Assembly (NCBI RefSeq): GCF_900115845.1
Contig: NZ_FOXX01000004.1
Location: 248,001-312,000 of the forward strand
DNA length: 64,000 bases
From: Priestia endophytica DSM 13796
Lineage (GTDB): Bacteria; Bacillota; Bacilli; Bacillales; Bacillaceae_H
Direction: 5' to 3'
Part shown: piece after piece, positions 19,137 through 28,729 of the stretch
Layout of the letters: each line of letters opens with the position of its first letter
Position numbering within the stretch: the first letter of the stretch is position 1
Position numbers and translations under genes: made by a program
The notes under the pieces: generated by a model
The model's input: the letters and a program-made list of their open reading frames with translations, nothing else
Told to the model about the DNA's origin: nothing
Databases searched by the model: none

Positions 19137-20447
19137 TTAAAGCACCATTGCAGCAATAATACCGAAAATCATCAAAGGGATGCCAAAATGTAAAAAGGTT
19201 GGCACACATGTGTCCCAGATATGATGGTGCTTTCCATCTGCGTTCAGTCCTATTGTTGGGCCAAGAGTACTGTCTGACACTGGTGAGCCTGCATCCCCAA
19301 GTGAACTAGCAGTACCGATTAATGCGGCAGTCGCCAATGGAGAAAAACCTACTGTTGTGCAGATTGGAACAAATAAGGCAGCGATAAGGGGAATTGTTCC
19401 AAACGAAGAACCAATGCCCATTGTAATTAACAGACCAACCGTAATCATTGCGATGGCAACGATTATTTTATTATCTCCTAGTATTCCTATTGTGGACTGC
19501 ACCAGGTCCTCAACAGCGCCGGTCTCTTTTAAAATCGTCGCATACCCTGAAGCAATTAACAATACGAATGAAATCATCCCCATCATCATAATCCCTTCAT
19601 TTACAATTTTTTCTCCTTCTTTAAACGGGACAATAGTAAACAAAAACATAAGAATAATTCCTGTCAGTGCTCCTAGAACAAGTGAGCCTGTCACAAGTTG
19701 CACGATAAAGGCACCTATAATCGCAATAATAGTAAGGAAATGACACAATGTAAATGACAATTTCGTCTCTTCTGTTGCCGCCACCTCGTTAATAGCATCC
19801 TGTTTGTCATCAAATAGCTCACGATCTTTGCGATAAGAAATAAAAATTGCAATGAACAACCCTGCAATCATTCCAAGACTTGGTATGAACATTGCATATG
19901 TAACAGATGGAAGAGCAATGTCTACGCCGCTCGCTTTCATTTCATCCGTAATAATCCCATGGTAGATCAAACCGAATCCAGCTGGAATCATCATATACGG
20001 TGCCTTTAATCCAAATGTTAATGCCACAGCGATGCCTCTACGATCGACCTTCATTTTATCAAATAAGTGAAGCAAAGGTGGAATTAAAATCGGGATAAAC
20101 GCAATGTGTATCGGAACAGCATTTTGGGATAAACAAGCGATTCCGGCAATCGTCAGCAACATAATTGAACGTTTTCTTTTTAAAACGCTTACAATTTTTT
20201 TCACAAGAAATCCTGTAATTCCCGAATAACTAACCATAACGGCAAATATTCCGAGCAGAACATAACTTAATGCCGTGTTTGCTTGTCCTCCCATTCCGGA
20301 TATAAGCATATTCATCGTTTCAGTTAGAGTCAAACCTTCCATCAAACCAGCAACACCAGCAGCTATTAGAAGGGCCAGCATCACATTGATACGAAGAAGA
20401 CTTAATATCGTCATAACAATAACTGAAATTACTACCGCATTGAACAT
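19137..20447 (-). CDS. YuiF-like Na+/H+ antiporter-family permease, probable histidine importer
   Basis: 436 residues, strongly hydrophobic with about 11-12 membrane segments, including GSSFGTIPLIAALFVPICTT and SSLGDAGSPVSDSTLGPT, typical of the NhaC/YuiF ion-transporter superfamily. B. subtilis YuiF is a predicted histidine permease and no HutM-type permease is present here. AAAGGGTG precedes the ATG. It lies downstream of hutH on the same strand, separated by a hairpin, so it may be partly co-transcribed. Substrate assigned by context only. Confidence 0.8.
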   Translation of the reverse strand: MFNAVVISVIVMTILSLLRINVMLALLIAAGVAGLMEGLTLTETMNMLISGMGGQANTALSYVLLGIFAVMVSYSGITGFLVKKIVSVLKRKRSIMLLTIAGIACLSQNAVPIHIAFIPILIPPLLHLFDKMKVDRRGIAVALTFGLKAPYMMIPAGFGLIYHGIITDEMKASGVDIALPSVTYAMFIPSLGMIAGLFIAIFISYRKDRELFDDKQDAINEVAATEETKLSFTLCHFLTIIAIIGAFIVQLVTGSLVLGALTGIILMFLFTIVPFKEGEKIVNEGIMMMGMISFVLLIASGYATILKETGAVEDLVQSTIGILGDNKIIVAIAMITVGLLITMGIGSSFGTIPLIAALFVPICTTVGFSPLATAALIGTASSLGDAGSPVSDSTLGPTIGLNADGKHHHIWDTCVPTFLHFGIPLMIFGIIAAMVL

Positions 20448-20540
20448 CAGATCACCCTTTCAGTTTTGGAGGTGTTTATTATTTTAAGTTAAAAGTATGA
20501 AAATTGAATTTTCTAATTATTTTTAAAATATCAAAAAATA

Positions 20541-20592
20541 GGAACTGCACGCCTTCGGTGTATCAAACATAAACACCGAGCGACGCTGTTCC
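20541..20592 (-). terminator. hairpin between hutH and the permease
   Basis: Read leftward, GGGAACAGCGTCGCTCGGTGT pairs imperfectly with ACACCGAAGGCGTGCAGTTCC and is followed by TATTTTTTGA. It could end hutPH transcription or attenuate read-through into the permease. Confidence 0.75.
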
Positions 20593-20676
20593 CTTGATAT
20601 CTTACTTTCCTGACGTGTTAGCTCTTATTTATAATCACTTTGTTTAACTTGATGTTTAGATGCTTACTTTTTTATG

Positions 20677-22212
20677 TTAAACCCTTTCCTCAACGATTGC
20701 TCCCTTTTCAAACTTTTTAATCTCGTCAATTGAAAAGGCATTTCTCATCCAGTTTTCAGCCTCTACGATATCGTTTGAAAATACTCGGTCCTTCTCGATG
20801 AACGGAATTCGCTTACGACCTTCCTCTAGCACGCTTTTCGTCGCTGGTGCCATACCATCTGCACCTCTAATTTCGACTGCCTGCATCGCACAAATAGATT
20901 CTATTGCAAGTACCCGTCTCGTATTAGAGACAATTTGATAGGCATGTCTTGAACCAATGGTTCCCATGCTGACATGGTCTTCCTGGTTTGCTGAAGACGG
21001 GATCGAATCGACGCTTGCCGGATGGGCGAGCGTTTTATTTTCTGACACGAGTGAAGCAGCGCAATATTGCATAATCATCGCTCCGGACTGAAGCCCCGGC
21101 TCAGGGCTTAAAAATGGCGGCAAATCATTCAGTTGCGGGTTTACAAGTCGCTCAATTCGACGCTCAGAAATGTTGGCCAATTCAGCAATTGCGATACCGA
21201 GAAAGTCCATCGCCAAGGCAATTGGCTGGCCGTGGAAGTTCCCGCCAGAGATTACCTTTTTCCCTCCGTCAAAAATCAACGGATTATCTGTTGCTGCATT
21301 CATTTCGATTTCTAGTTTTTCTTTGACATAGTTTAATGTTTGCCACGTTGCTCCGTGAACTTGGGGAATACAACGAAGCGAATAGGCATCTTGCACGCGT
21401 ATTTCCCCTTGCCTTGTTGTTAATTTACTTCCTTCCAAAAGCCCCCGCATCCGTTTGGCGACTATAATTTGTTCTGGATAACCACGTGCAATATGAACAT
21501 CCTCATCAAATGCATCAATAATACCTTTTAATCCTTCAATTGTCATCGCTGCAATCGCTTCCGATTGGTAAGCGAGCTTTTCTGCTTCCAAATACGTCAA
21601 CACACCCATTGCCGTCATCGCTTGTGTTCCATTGATTAACGCCAATCCTTCTTTTGCAGTAAGGGTAATCGGAAAAATACCTTCTGTCGTCATTGCTTCA
21701 AGGGCATTCGTCCGATTACCTTTATAAAATACTTCTCCTTCACCAAGAAGAGGGAGAACAAGATGGGATAGTGGTGCTAAATCACCGCTTGCCCCAAGAG
21801 AACCTTGTTGTGGAATAACAGGATGAATATCTGCATTCACAAAATTAAGCAACTGTTCTATTACAACTTTTCTCACTCCCGAAAACCCTTTTAACAAGGC
21901 ATTTGCTCTTAGTACTAACATTGCTCTTGAAACAAGTTCTGGAAATGGATCTCCAACCCCGCAAGCGTGTGAGTGAATCAAATTCAATTGCAATGATTCA
22001 ACATCATTTGGGTCAATCAATACATCGCTGAATTTCCCAAACCCAGTCGTTATTCCATAAACAACCCTGTTTTCTTTAACGATTTGTTCCACCGCTCTAC
22101 GGCTTTCTTCAACACGCTTCCAACTATCGTCCGAAGCCGTTACCTTCTCACGGTTAAAAAGAATGTTGTTCATTTCTTCTAATTTAAGAGAATTTCCTGT
22201 TAATACTACCAT
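20677..22212 (-). CDS. hutH: histidine ammonia-lyase
   Basis: First step of histidine degradation: eliminates ammonia from L-histidine to give urocanate. 511 residues (family about 508) with the MIO cofactor tripeptide A141-S142-G143 in [14 protein letters not shown] and the conserved QDRYSLRC-like segment (here [15 protein letters not shown]). The C-terminal [12 protein letters not shown] is also typical. The start has AAGGTGG 4-5 nt upstream. It follows hutP with 136 bp between, a gap filled by a HutP-type RNA site and terminator, so expression is histidine-responsive by antitermination. Confidence 0.97.
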   Translation of the reverse strand: MVVLTGNSLKLEEMNNILFNREKVTASDDSWKRVEESRRAVEQIVKENRVVYGITTGFGKFSDVLIDPNDVESLQLNLIHSHACGVGDPFPELVSRAMLVLRANALLKGFSGVRKVVIEQLLNFVNADIHPVIPQQGSLGASGDLAPLSHLVLPLLGEGEVFYKGNRTNALEAMTTEGIFPITLTAKEGLALINGTQAMTAMGVLTYLEAEKLAYQSEAIAAMTIEGLKGIIDAFDEDVHIARGYPEQIIVAKRMRGLLEGSKLTTRQGEIRVQDAYSLRCIPQVHGATWQTLNYVKEKLEIEMNAATDNPLIFDGGKKVISGGNFHGQPIALAMDFLGIAIAELANISERRIERLVNPQLNDLPPFLSPEPGLQSGAMIMQYCAASLVSENKTLAHPASVDSIPSSANQEDHVSMGTIGSRHAYQIVSNTRRVLAIESICAMQAVEIRGADGMAPATKSVLEEGRKRIPFIEKDRVFSNDIVEAENWMRNAFSIDEIKKFEKGAIVEERV

Positions 22213-22246
22213 AACGCCACCTTCTTTCTTTGTACTTTACTTTAAT

Positions 22247-22308
22247 GAAGCAAAAAGAAAATAGGAGACCATACTAAAGAAATCATGCGACTTCTTCAGT
22301 ACAGCCCC
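22247..22308 (-). terminator. HutP-controlled attenuator in front of hutH
   Basis: In the leftward transcript GGGGGC...ACTGAAGAA pairs with TTCTTTAGT...GTCTCC and ends in TATTTTCTTTTT. It directly follows the NAG-triplet array, as in the B. subtilis hut leader, where HutP with L-histidine and Mg2+ prevents this hairpin from forming. Confidence 0.8.
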
Positions 22309-22339
22309 CTATTCACTAAATGCTCTGGGCTAAAAACTA
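22309..22339 (-). promoter_or_regulatory. HutP RNA-binding site: five NAG triplets at 7-nt spacing
   Basis: On the transcript strand the triplets TAG, TAG, GAG, TAG and TAG start at 22339, 22332, 22325, 22318 and 22311, each separated by exactly 4 nt. HutP binds clusters of NAG triplets spaced this way. The array lies between the hutP stop and the terminator hairpin, the expected place for antitermination. Confidence 0.85.
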
Positions 22340-22348
22340 ATAAGCTAT

Positions 22349-22792
22349 TTAAATGTGATTAATACCAAGACCTAACGTCTCATGTTCTAATCCTTTAATT
22401 GGTGCCCCAATCGTTCCGTAGATTGCGACAGCCAACCACTCTCCCTCTGTTTCATCCTCATAAGGATTACCACGTACAACGGCAAAGCGTAATCCCACGG
22501 TCCGCATAACCGAACCTAATTGCATTTGTCCTCGAGTAATCCCGTAAAGCGCTTCCATAATTGCGTGATATAGAGAATGGGTTTCTCGGTAAACATTATC
22601 TTTAATAATCCCTTGCTGCTTGGCAGCAGTTTCTATAGCTGCGACAACTTTTTGCGATTCCATTGAACCTACTTTCCCACTACAGCTTTTCCAGTTCAAT
22701 TGATTCGTAATCTTTTCCTGTTCGTTCCGATCGTCCGTCAGTACAAGCAAAGTAGCATGACGTCCAATACGATGTTCTTTTTTTAATGCCAT
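22349..22792 (-). CDS. hutP: HutP, histidine-dependent antiterminator protein
   Basis: 147 residues; B. subtilis HutP is 148. The L-histidine/Mg2+ ligand region ETHSLYHA (H72, H76, equivalent to H73 and H77) and the C-terminal [22 protein letters not shown] are conserved. HutP hexamers bind NAG-rich RNA and prevent a terminator from forming. The matching RNA site follows immediately downstream. It is first in the hutP-hutH unit and has a consensus sigma-A promoter 60 bp upstream of its start. Confidence 0.96.
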   Translation of the reverse strand: MALKKEHRIGRHATLLVLTDDRNEQEKITNQLNWKSCSGKVGSMESQKVVAAIETAAKQQGIIKDNVYRETHSLYHAIMEALYGITRGQMQLGSVMRTVGLRFAVVRGNPYEDETEGEWLAVAIYGTIGAPIKGLEHETLGLGINHI

Positions 22793-22850
22793 AAGCTACA
22801 ACTCACTATTCCTATTTATCTACTTTACTAATGACTAATCTCTATTTGCA

Positions 22851-22879
22851 TCATAGAGCAAATTCTTGGGGGTGTCAAT
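22851..22879 (-). promoter_or_regulatory. sigma-A promoter of hutP-hutH
   Basis: On the minus strand TTGACA (22879-22874) and TATGAT (22856-22851) are 17 bp apart, nearly perfect consensus. It lies 59 bp upstream of the hutP start. Confidence 0.85.
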
Positions 22880-23386
22880 AAATAGTTTTTTTAAATTATC
22901 TATTTGTTCCGTTAATTAATAACGAAGGACACTTATTATAACATGGGTTGTCCTCAGTAAGAAGTTGTCCTACAACATACAAGAGAGAAGCACTGCTGCA
23001 CTTTTCTTTTTACGAAAACACCATTTCCTAAATTCCATTCTAATACTTAGAGATTCTATAATGTTCAGATGTTATGAAAAATTCCTTTTAACATATGCTT
23101 TAATTTCAAGATTGCTATGCTCTTTTTCCATTGTTACAGTTGCAACAGTGTTATGCAGTACATTTTTGCAAAATATAGGCGTATATAATTATGCATTCCT
23201 ATTTTAAATAATATTGGAAATAAACAACCGAAAAGTCCTCATAATTAATAGAATCTGAGGACTTTTTAACACGACGTAACAGTATATTTATATAAACTAA
23301 CATGTCTAATTACAATGTATTGCAGAAAGTATACAAGGCCTCAACATTTTTTGATTATAAATAATATTCAGTGGAGGTGTATGGAT
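22880..23386. other. intergenic region between hutP and the small membrane protein gene
   Basis: No convincing gene. An open frame at 22965-23207 lacks a ribosome binding site and resembles nothing I know. A terminator-like hairpin AAAAGTCCTCA (23231-23241) with TGAGGACTTTTT (23256-23267) sits in the middle. The promoter for the rightward gene was not identified. Confidence 0.5.
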
Positions 23387-23773
23387 ATGGACTGGCAAAG
23401 TATTGCATTGACGATGGCTGGAGTCATCGGCGGTGGCACGGCGGTGGTTCATGGAATGCTAATGCAACGGCTGATAATAAGGCCGCTTGAGGCGGTTTTT
23501 GTGGCGGATGGGCGGATATCTGCGCCATTGCAAAGGCTCGTGCTGTTGCTTCTGCATTTCACCACACTCAACTGGTTACTCAGTGGGCTCGCCTTAATTG
23601 TCGCCGCAATCTGGTTCGAACAGAATGTAAGGCTCGCGACAGGCCTACTTGCTGGCAGCTCTTTTCTGTATGCTGCCAGCATTTCTCTTTGGGTTATGCG
23701 CCGCCCCCATCCTAGCTGGATCTTGATGACCGTTGCGTTTATACTGATCGTCTTGGGACTAACGCCGGTTTAG
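23387..23773 (+). CDS. small integral membrane protein, unknown family
   Basis: 128 residues from ATG 23387, with GGAGG 9 nt upstream; an ATG two codons earlier has only 3 nt spacing. Four hydrophobic helices are visible (about 4-24, 42-65, 66-88 with GLALIVAAIWF, and 108-126 WILMTVAFILIVLGL). I do not recognise the family. The base composition is visibly richer in G+C, with codons such as CTG, GGC and GCC, than any neighbour, which suggests acquisition from a higher-GC relative. It has its own terminator and is an isolated unit. Confidence 0.7.
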   Translation: MDWQSIALTMAGVIGGGTAVVHGMLMQRLIIRPLEAVFVADGRISAPLQRLVLLLLHFTTLNWLLSGLALIVAAIWFEQNVRLATGLLAGSSFLYAASISLWVMRRPHPSWILMTVAFILIVLGLTPV

Positions 23774-23821
23774 AGATCATTTTTTTCTTCGTCCTTACTG
23801 TTAATAGTTAACCCCAAAAAT

Positions 23822-23850
23822 GGAGCGCTAAACTGGCGCTCCGTTTAGGT
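23822..23850 (+). terminator. terminator of the small membrane protein gene
   Basis: GGAGCGC pairs with GCGCTCC around TAAACTG, followed by GTTTAGGTTT; a short T-tract only. Downstream, 23866-24012 holds a 48-codon open stretch (DNLNPDYAKELRLREENAV) that runs into dif-like site 3 and may be a truncated gene. Confidence 0.6.
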
Positions 23851-23984
23851 TTCGTTTACAGCATTCATGGATAATCTTAATCCCGATTATGCAAAGGAAT
23901 TAAGACTTAGGGAAGAGAACGCTGTTTTAACGGAGAGAACAGAGGAAAAAAGAAAAGCATTAGTAAATATCTTTATTTTAAATT

Positions 23985-24032
23985 TGTATACCCTATTCAT
24001 TCCTAGTTAACATAACATACAGTATCAGAAAC
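23985..24032 (+). repeat. dif-like site 3
   Basis: Degenerate palindrome TGTATACCCTATTCA (23985-23999), 5 bp spacer, then arms AGTTAACATAA (24005-24015) and GTATCAGAAAC (24022-24032) around CATACA. The spacing is identical to other sites and the second arm is less conserved. Confidence 0.65.
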
Positions 24033-24135
24033 CTTTACTTAGGATATGGTAGCAGGGAAAGTAATCCTACAAACAAGCCATGGTTGGTATGAATATCATA
24101 CCAATCTCTAATTATCATAATGAGTGTTATAGGTA

Positions 24136-24169
24136 GAAAAAAGGATCTCTAATTAGAGATCCTTTTTTC
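24136..24169. terminator. 34-bp perfect palindrome, bidirectional terminator
   Basis: GAAAAAAGGATCTCTAA and its exact complement abut, with A- and T-runs at the outer ends. It lies 106 bp past the stop of the leftward DUF4256 gene. Confidence 0.85.
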
Positions 24170-24274
24170 TACTTCTGGTGCTCCATAATCGCTTTTGATA
24201 GTTAAGAAATGGAATTAAAACTCTTCTCTAGTTGATCTGTTTCTCAAATCCAAATTTAGCTATCTGGAAAAAAT

Positions 24275-24856
24275 TCAGACCATTAGTGAACCACGAAAAC
24301 CCCTTGTAGCATAGTAGGATTCTGCTCCATTGTGATACACGAAGACGTGACCATAGCGACGATCGCAAAAAAGTGCACCGCCAAGTTCTCTAATATCAGT
24401 GGGGGTTTGCACCCAACTCGACGTTTTTATATCGAAATTTTCAAGTTCCTGCAACGCTCGATATTGTTCTTCAGTCAAAAGTTCTATGCCCATAGAAGCT
24501 GCCATATCAATCGCGTTATTTTCAGGCTTATTTTTTTTTCTTGACTCTAGCGCTTTATGGTCGTAACAAACACTTCTACGGCCTTTAGGACTTTCCACTG
24601 AACAGTCACAAAAAGTGTATTCGTCCTTCTTTTTATCATAGCCAACAACATCTGGTTCACCGCCAGTTCTTTCCATTTCGTTGAGTGACCAAAGTTTTTC
24701 AGTATTTGCATCCAGCTTTGCTTGGACTTTAGCCCATTCGATGTCTTTATGGCGGTTCATATTTTTCTCAAAACGGTCTTTCAATACTGTGAGTAATTCT
24801 GCACTTTGTTCTTGTGACAACTCCTTTTTATCAATGATTTCATTTCTCTTTGTCAT
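24275..24856 (-). CDS. DUF4256 family protein
   Basis: 193 residues with AAGGGGG ahead of the ATG. The segments RFEKNMNRHKDIEWAKVQAKL, GGEPDVVGYDKKKDEYTFCDCS and the C-terminal GHVFVYHNGAESYYATRGFRG are characteristic of DUF4256, a widespread uncharacterised soluble family. FCDCS-ESPKGRRSVCYD contains three cysteines that might bind metal. It is an isolated unit; no function is inferred. Confidence 0.8.
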   Translation of the reverse strand: MTKRNEIIDKKELSQEQSAELLTVLKDRFEKNMNRHKDIEWAKVQAKLDANTEKLWSLNEMERTGGEPDVVGYDKKKDEYTFCDCSVESPKGRRSVCYDHKALESRKKNKPENNAIDMAASMGIELLTEEQYRALQELENFDIKTSSWVQTPTDIRELGGALFCDRRYGHVFVYHNGAESYYATRGFRGSLMV

Positions 24857-25221
24857 GTTAGTTCCCCCTTATTGTTTTTACTCCTAATGGCTTAAATATA
24901 ATTTTCTTTTAATAATATACAAGAACACGATCTAATTTCCTCTATTTGGCGACATAATAAGGACTATAATTATCAATAAGTTCGTGTGTCTCAGGATTAA
25001 TATTGCTCTGAATCTTAAAAATGGATGTGGCAGAAAATAATCAAAAAGCTATGTAAGGGCACACTTAGATCATCGAGCACCATATCAGGATACATCCAGA
25101 ACCTTGTTTGGGATTCTAACAATCAATCTCATAACCTATTAATAAGAATTTGAAATAGTGGTAAGTAAAGAAGCTCCCAATGCTTGAAGCACTAGGAAGA
25201 TAACCTTTAGATATGAATATA
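24857..25221. other. intergenic region upstream of DUF4256
   Basis: No gene, repeat or clear terminator seen in 365 bp. It holds the promoter of the DUF4256 gene and the 3' flank of the racemase operon. Confidence 0.4.
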
Positions 25222-26331
25222 TCATCGGTATGTTTGAGTGTGTAACGTATACTTATTGATTTTCTCCTTGTTTGGTTTATAGCCAATTCCCGGTGAAGTT
25301 GGGACCGAAATTATTCCATTTTCAACAGTGACTTCAGGCTCAATGATGTCTTCGGCCCAATAGAGCGATGATGCAGCAGTATCACCAGGCAAAACAAAAT
25401 TTGGCAGTGAAGTAATAGCAATATTGTGCGCCCTACCAATACCAGTCTCTAGCATTCCTCCACACCAAAGTGGAATCCCATGTTCTTGGCACAAATCATG
25501 GATTTTCTTGGATTGCGTTAGACCTCCTACACGACCAATTTTAATATTAATTATCTTACAGCTCCCTAATTTAATAGCCTTCCTGGCATCCTCTAGTGAA
25601 TGAATACTTTCATCCAAACAAATAGGGGTTTTTAAAATCGCCTGCAGATTCGCATGGTCAATGATATCATTATAGGACAGTGGCTGTTCAATCATCATTA
25701 AATCGTAGTCATCCAAAGCAGCTAACCTTTTCATGTCCTGAATTGTATATGCTGAATTTGCATCTGCCATTAGAGGAATATTAGGGTACACTTTACGCAC
25801 ACTATCAATTAGTTCAACATCCCAGCCTGGTTTAATCTTTAATTTGAATCGTTTATATCCTTCTTCAAGACGTGATTCGATTATATTAAGTGTCTGATCA
25901 ATTGAGTTCTGGATTCCGATACTCACGCCCACTTCTATTTCAATTTTATTTCCCCCTAAAGCCTTTGAAAGAGAAACATTTTGCTTTTTCGCGTACAAAT
26001 CCCAAACTGCCCCTTCTAAAGCTGCTTTAGCCATATAATTACCTCGAATATGATTAAAATATTTCTCCGAGAGTTCATCAGGGTGCCTTATTTCATTCTT
26101 CAATAAAATAGGAATTAAATAGTCTTCAAGAATATGCCAGTTTGTTTTTAAGGTTTCCTCATTATACAGGGGATCTAGCATAGCAACCGATTCCGCCCAT
26201 CCAGAAATACCATCATCACTTATAACCTCAATAAGAATAAGTTCTCTATCATATTCTGTTCCAAAGCTGGTTGTAAAAGCGTGCAACAAGTCCAGCTTCA
26301 AATGGCGCAAAATTACTTCTTTTATTTTCAT
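25222..26331 (-). CDS. N-succinylamino acid racemase / o-succinylbenzoate synthase family (MenC/NSAR)
   Basis: 369 residues, enolase superfamily. Visible catalytic set: K163/K165 in FKLKIKPGW, metal ligands D190 (ADANSAY), E215 (IEQPLSY) and D240 (CLDESIHS), and K264 (NIKIGRVGG). Enzymes of this branch racemise N-succinyl amino acids and some also make o-succinylbenzoate for menaquinone. It is next to a GNAT, an amino acid permease and an M20 deacylase rather than men genes, so racemisation of N-acylated amino acids is the better call. It is the last gene of the leftward operon starting at 30736. Confidence 0.88.
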   Translation of the reverse strand: MKIKEVILRHLKLDLLHAFTTSFGTEYDRELILIEVISDDGISGWAESVAMLDPLYNEETLKTNWHILEDYLIPILLKNEIRHPDELSEKYFNHIRGNYMAKAALEGAVWDLYAKKQNVSLSKALGGNKIEIEVGVSIGIQNSIDQTLNIIESRLEEGYKRFKLKIKPGWDVELIDSVRKVYPNIPLMADANSAYTIQDMKRLAALDDYDLMMIEQPLSYNDIIDHANLQAILKTPICLDESIHSLEDARKAIKLGSCKIINIKIGRVGGLTQSKKIHDLCQEHGIPLWCGGMLETGIGRAHNIAITSLPNFVLPGDTAASSLYWAEDIIEPEVTVENGIISVPTSPGIGYKPNKEKINKYTLHTQTYR

Positions 26332-26365
26332 TTAACCCACTCCCCTTTTCTCATATAACTATCCA

Positions 26366-27196
26366 TTACTTCTTGGAACACACATAAAACTGAACAGGCA
26401 TTTCTTCCTCAGAATTTCTGATAAAGTCCGTCACCTGCCAACCTTGCTTTATCAGCTTGCTAAAAATCCCCCTTGTTACTAATCGCCATTTTCTTGCCGC
26501 TTCCATGTTGCCCTCTTTTAAAGCCCTAAAGTCCTTCGGAATGGCTACAAAGGCTTTGGTATATTCCTGTTCAGGTAGAGGAAGGCTGAAAGAAGGAATA
26601 GGTAATCCTTTTTCATTAACTTTCCACTGGATTAGTGATTTCTCTTGTACAAACTCTATATCGGTTTCTTTCCATTGATAGCTCTTTTCTTTCTTTTGAA
26701 GAACAGACCACTCAACGAGAAAACGATCCGAAGGAATTCCATTATTTAAAAGGTCATCCATCTCTCCGTAACAGTTTTCCATATAAGTGGTACAGATGCC
26801 TCCAAGCTTGGTGATATTTAAATAAGCATTAATACTTTCTAATGGATCATATGTCCAAGTAATATGGGAATAGCCGAGCTTGATTGCTTCTTTACGCTGC
26901 GCTTGCTTTAGCTTTTCGCCAATTCCATTGTTGCGAAACGTTTTATCAATGCCTAGCATATGAGAACAAAGATACACGGATTGCCCATTGAATCCTGGAA
27001 AACTATATTGAAATCCAACCAGCTTCCCATTACAGTATGCGCCTAACATTACCCCCCCATTTTTTACGACTGTTACTGTCTGATGCGTAGGAGTGGAGTC
27101 ATGCTCTCCCCAAATATTTGATTCCAACTTTCTTACATCTTCGAGCTCTTGAACTGTATGAAGAGAGCGAATTTCAATTTCTTGTATGTTCATCAT
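26366..27196 (-). CDS. GNAT acetyltransferase, probable D-amino acid N-succinyltransferase
   Basis: About 276 residues; ATG 27196 has GGAGG 6 nt upstream. The GNAT core spans about 5-160, with the acyl-CoA loop DKTFRNNGIGEKLKQAQRKEA replacing canonical R/Q-x-x-G-x-G/A, and the conserved region HITWTYDPLESINAYLNITKLGG. Long GNATs of this type beside N-acylamino acid racemases are known to N-succinylate D-amino acids from succinyl-CoA. The 15-20 nt junction with the permease gene and the racemase downstream support one pathway. Acyl donor and substrate are inferred. Confidence 0.8.
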   Translation of the reverse strand: MMNIQEIEIRSLHTVQELEDVRKLESNIWGEHDSTPTHQTVTVVKNGGVMLGAYCNGKLVGFQYSFPGFNGQSVYLCSHMLGIDKTFRNNGIGEKLKQAQRKEAIKLGYSHITWTYDPLESINAYLNITKLGGICTTYMENCYGEMDDLLNNGIPSDRFLVEWSVLQKKEKSYQWKETDIEFVQEKSLIQWKVNEKGLPIPSFSLPLPEQEYTKAFVAIPKDFRALKEGNMEAARKWRLVTRGIFSKLIKQGWQVTDFIRNSEEEMPVQFYVCSKK

Positions 27197-27216
27197 GATC
27201 AACCTCCATAAAATAT

Positions 27217-28698
27217 TTATTCCCGATTGAAATTAGCTTCCTGCAATGGGACCATTTTGGTTTTTTTTATAATCTTGTAACCAAGATATAATAGTAAAAA
27301 TAGTGGCAATCCGATATATGAAACTAGCACTCCGTACCAGTCAATTTCGGGTCCGGTAAAAGCTGAATAGTTTTGACCTAGTATAGTAACAAGACATAAC
27401 ACAGTGGATAAAATAGGACCAAGCGGAAAAAACTTTGAAACATACGGTAACTTATTTAAATCTCTACCTTGTGCTATATATGCTTTTCGGAAACGGTAAT
27501 GTGTAATCGAGATTCCTAACCAGGATAAAAATCCTGATAAACCGGCTGCATTTAGTAACCAAGTGTAAACTGCCCCTTCTCCAAAAAAAGAGGTTAGAAA
27601 AGCGGCCATTCCAATAATGGTAGATATATAAATCGCATTCACCGGAATACCACCTGTATTAAGTTTTTTTAGAAAAGCAGGAGCTTTACCCTCTTCGGCT
27701 AATACCCAAAGGACACGTGAAGCGCCATACATAGCAGAGTTTCCTGCGGATAAAACTGATGTAAGAATAACTGCATTCATGACTGAAGCAGCAACAGCAA
27801 TTCCTGCATTTTGAAACACAAGTGTAAAAGGACTCATTGCAACATTTTCAATATCTGAATTTAATAAGCGAGGGTCATTGTAGTTAATCAAGAATCCGAT
27901 TACAATAATCGCCAATATATAGAACAATAATATTCTCCAGAAGATTTGCTTAATCGCTCTGGGAATATTTTTTTCGGGATTCTCACTCTCACCTGCTGTA
28001 ATACCTACTAATTCTGTACCTGTAAACGAAAACCCAACAATCATAAAAACGCTTAATATTGATAAGAAACCTCCTTTAAAGGGGGCTTCTCCTTTTGTGA
28101 AATTTTCAAATCTTCCTGCACTTCCACTCATAATACCAAATATCATCAAAATCCCTACTATAATAAAAATAACAATCGTTATAACCTTAATGATTGCAAA
28201 CCAATATTCAGATTCTCCATATCCTTTGACAGATAGTATATTTAATCCGAATATAAGTGCGAGAAATAAAACACTCCATATAATACCTGGTACATCAGGC
28301 AGCCAATACTTCATAATAAGGGATGAAGCAGCTAATTCAAGGGCTACAACAATAGCATTGTTATACCAATAGTTCCATCCAATCGCAAATCCTAAAGCTG
28401 GATCAACAAATCTTGATGTGTAGGTACTAAAAGATCCTGTGACTGGAATAAAAGCGGCCATTTCACCTAAACTTGTCATTAAAAAATACACCATAATTCC
28501 AGCAATGAGATAAGCAACTACTGCACCACCGGGTCCAGCTGTATTAATGATGGAGCCACTAGCTAAAAATAAGCCTGTTCCAATGGTTCCACCGATTGCA
28601 ATCATAGAGAGGTGTCTTGTTTTTAGCTTTCTCTCCAAATGTGTTTCATTCGAACTGGTTTGTATGTTGCTTTTATTATTAGACAAGGGATTTTGCAT
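27217..28698 (-). CDS. APC-family amino acid permease (LysP/AapA-like)
   Basis: 493 residues with about 12 membrane segments. The first carries the APC substrate motif MIAIGGTIGTGLFLASG, followed by EMAAFIPVTGSFSTY and GFSFTGTELVGITAGESENPEKNIPRA, both hallmarks of the amino-acid/proton symporter branch. Its ATG follows AAAGAGGTG. Set between a deacylase and an N-acyltransferase, it probably imports a D- or mixed-chirality amino acid that the operon then handles. Confidence 0.9.
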   Translation of the reverse strand: MQNPLSNNKSNIQTSSNETHLERKLKTRHLSMIAIGGTIGTGLFLASGSIINTAGPGGAVVAYLIAGIMVYFLMTSLGEMAAFIPVTGSFSTYTSRFVDPALGFAIGWNYWYNNAIVVALELAASSLIMKYWLPDVPGIIWSVLFLALIFGLNILSVKGYGESEYWFAIIKVITIVIFIIVGILMIFGIMSGSAGRFENFTKGEAPFKGGFLSILSVFMIVGFSFTGTELVGITAGESENPEKNIPRAIKQIFWRILLFYILAIIVIGFLINYNDPRLLNSDIENVAMSPFTLVFQNAGIAVAASVMNAVILTSVLSAGNSAMYGASRVLWVLAEEGKAPAFLKKLNTGGIPVNAIYISTIIGMAAFLTSFFGEGAVYTWLLNAAGLSGFLSWLGISITHYRFRKAYIAQGRDLNKLPYVSKFFPLGPILSTVLCLVTILGQNYSAFTGPEIDWYGVLVSYIGLPLFLLLYLGYKIIKKTKMVPLQEANFNRE

Positions 28699-28729
28699 AT
28701 AACACCTCTTTCTTTACTTTTTATAAGCT

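Noticed and set aside
20670-20697. GTTTAACATAA on the minus strand at the end of hutH
   Set aside because: Second arm fails and the sequence is partly coding; the only candidate in the opposite orientation, so not counted.
22965-23207. 80-codon open frame on the + strand
   Set aside because: No ribosome binding site, unusual composition, no recognisable protein; it lies within the hutP upstream region.
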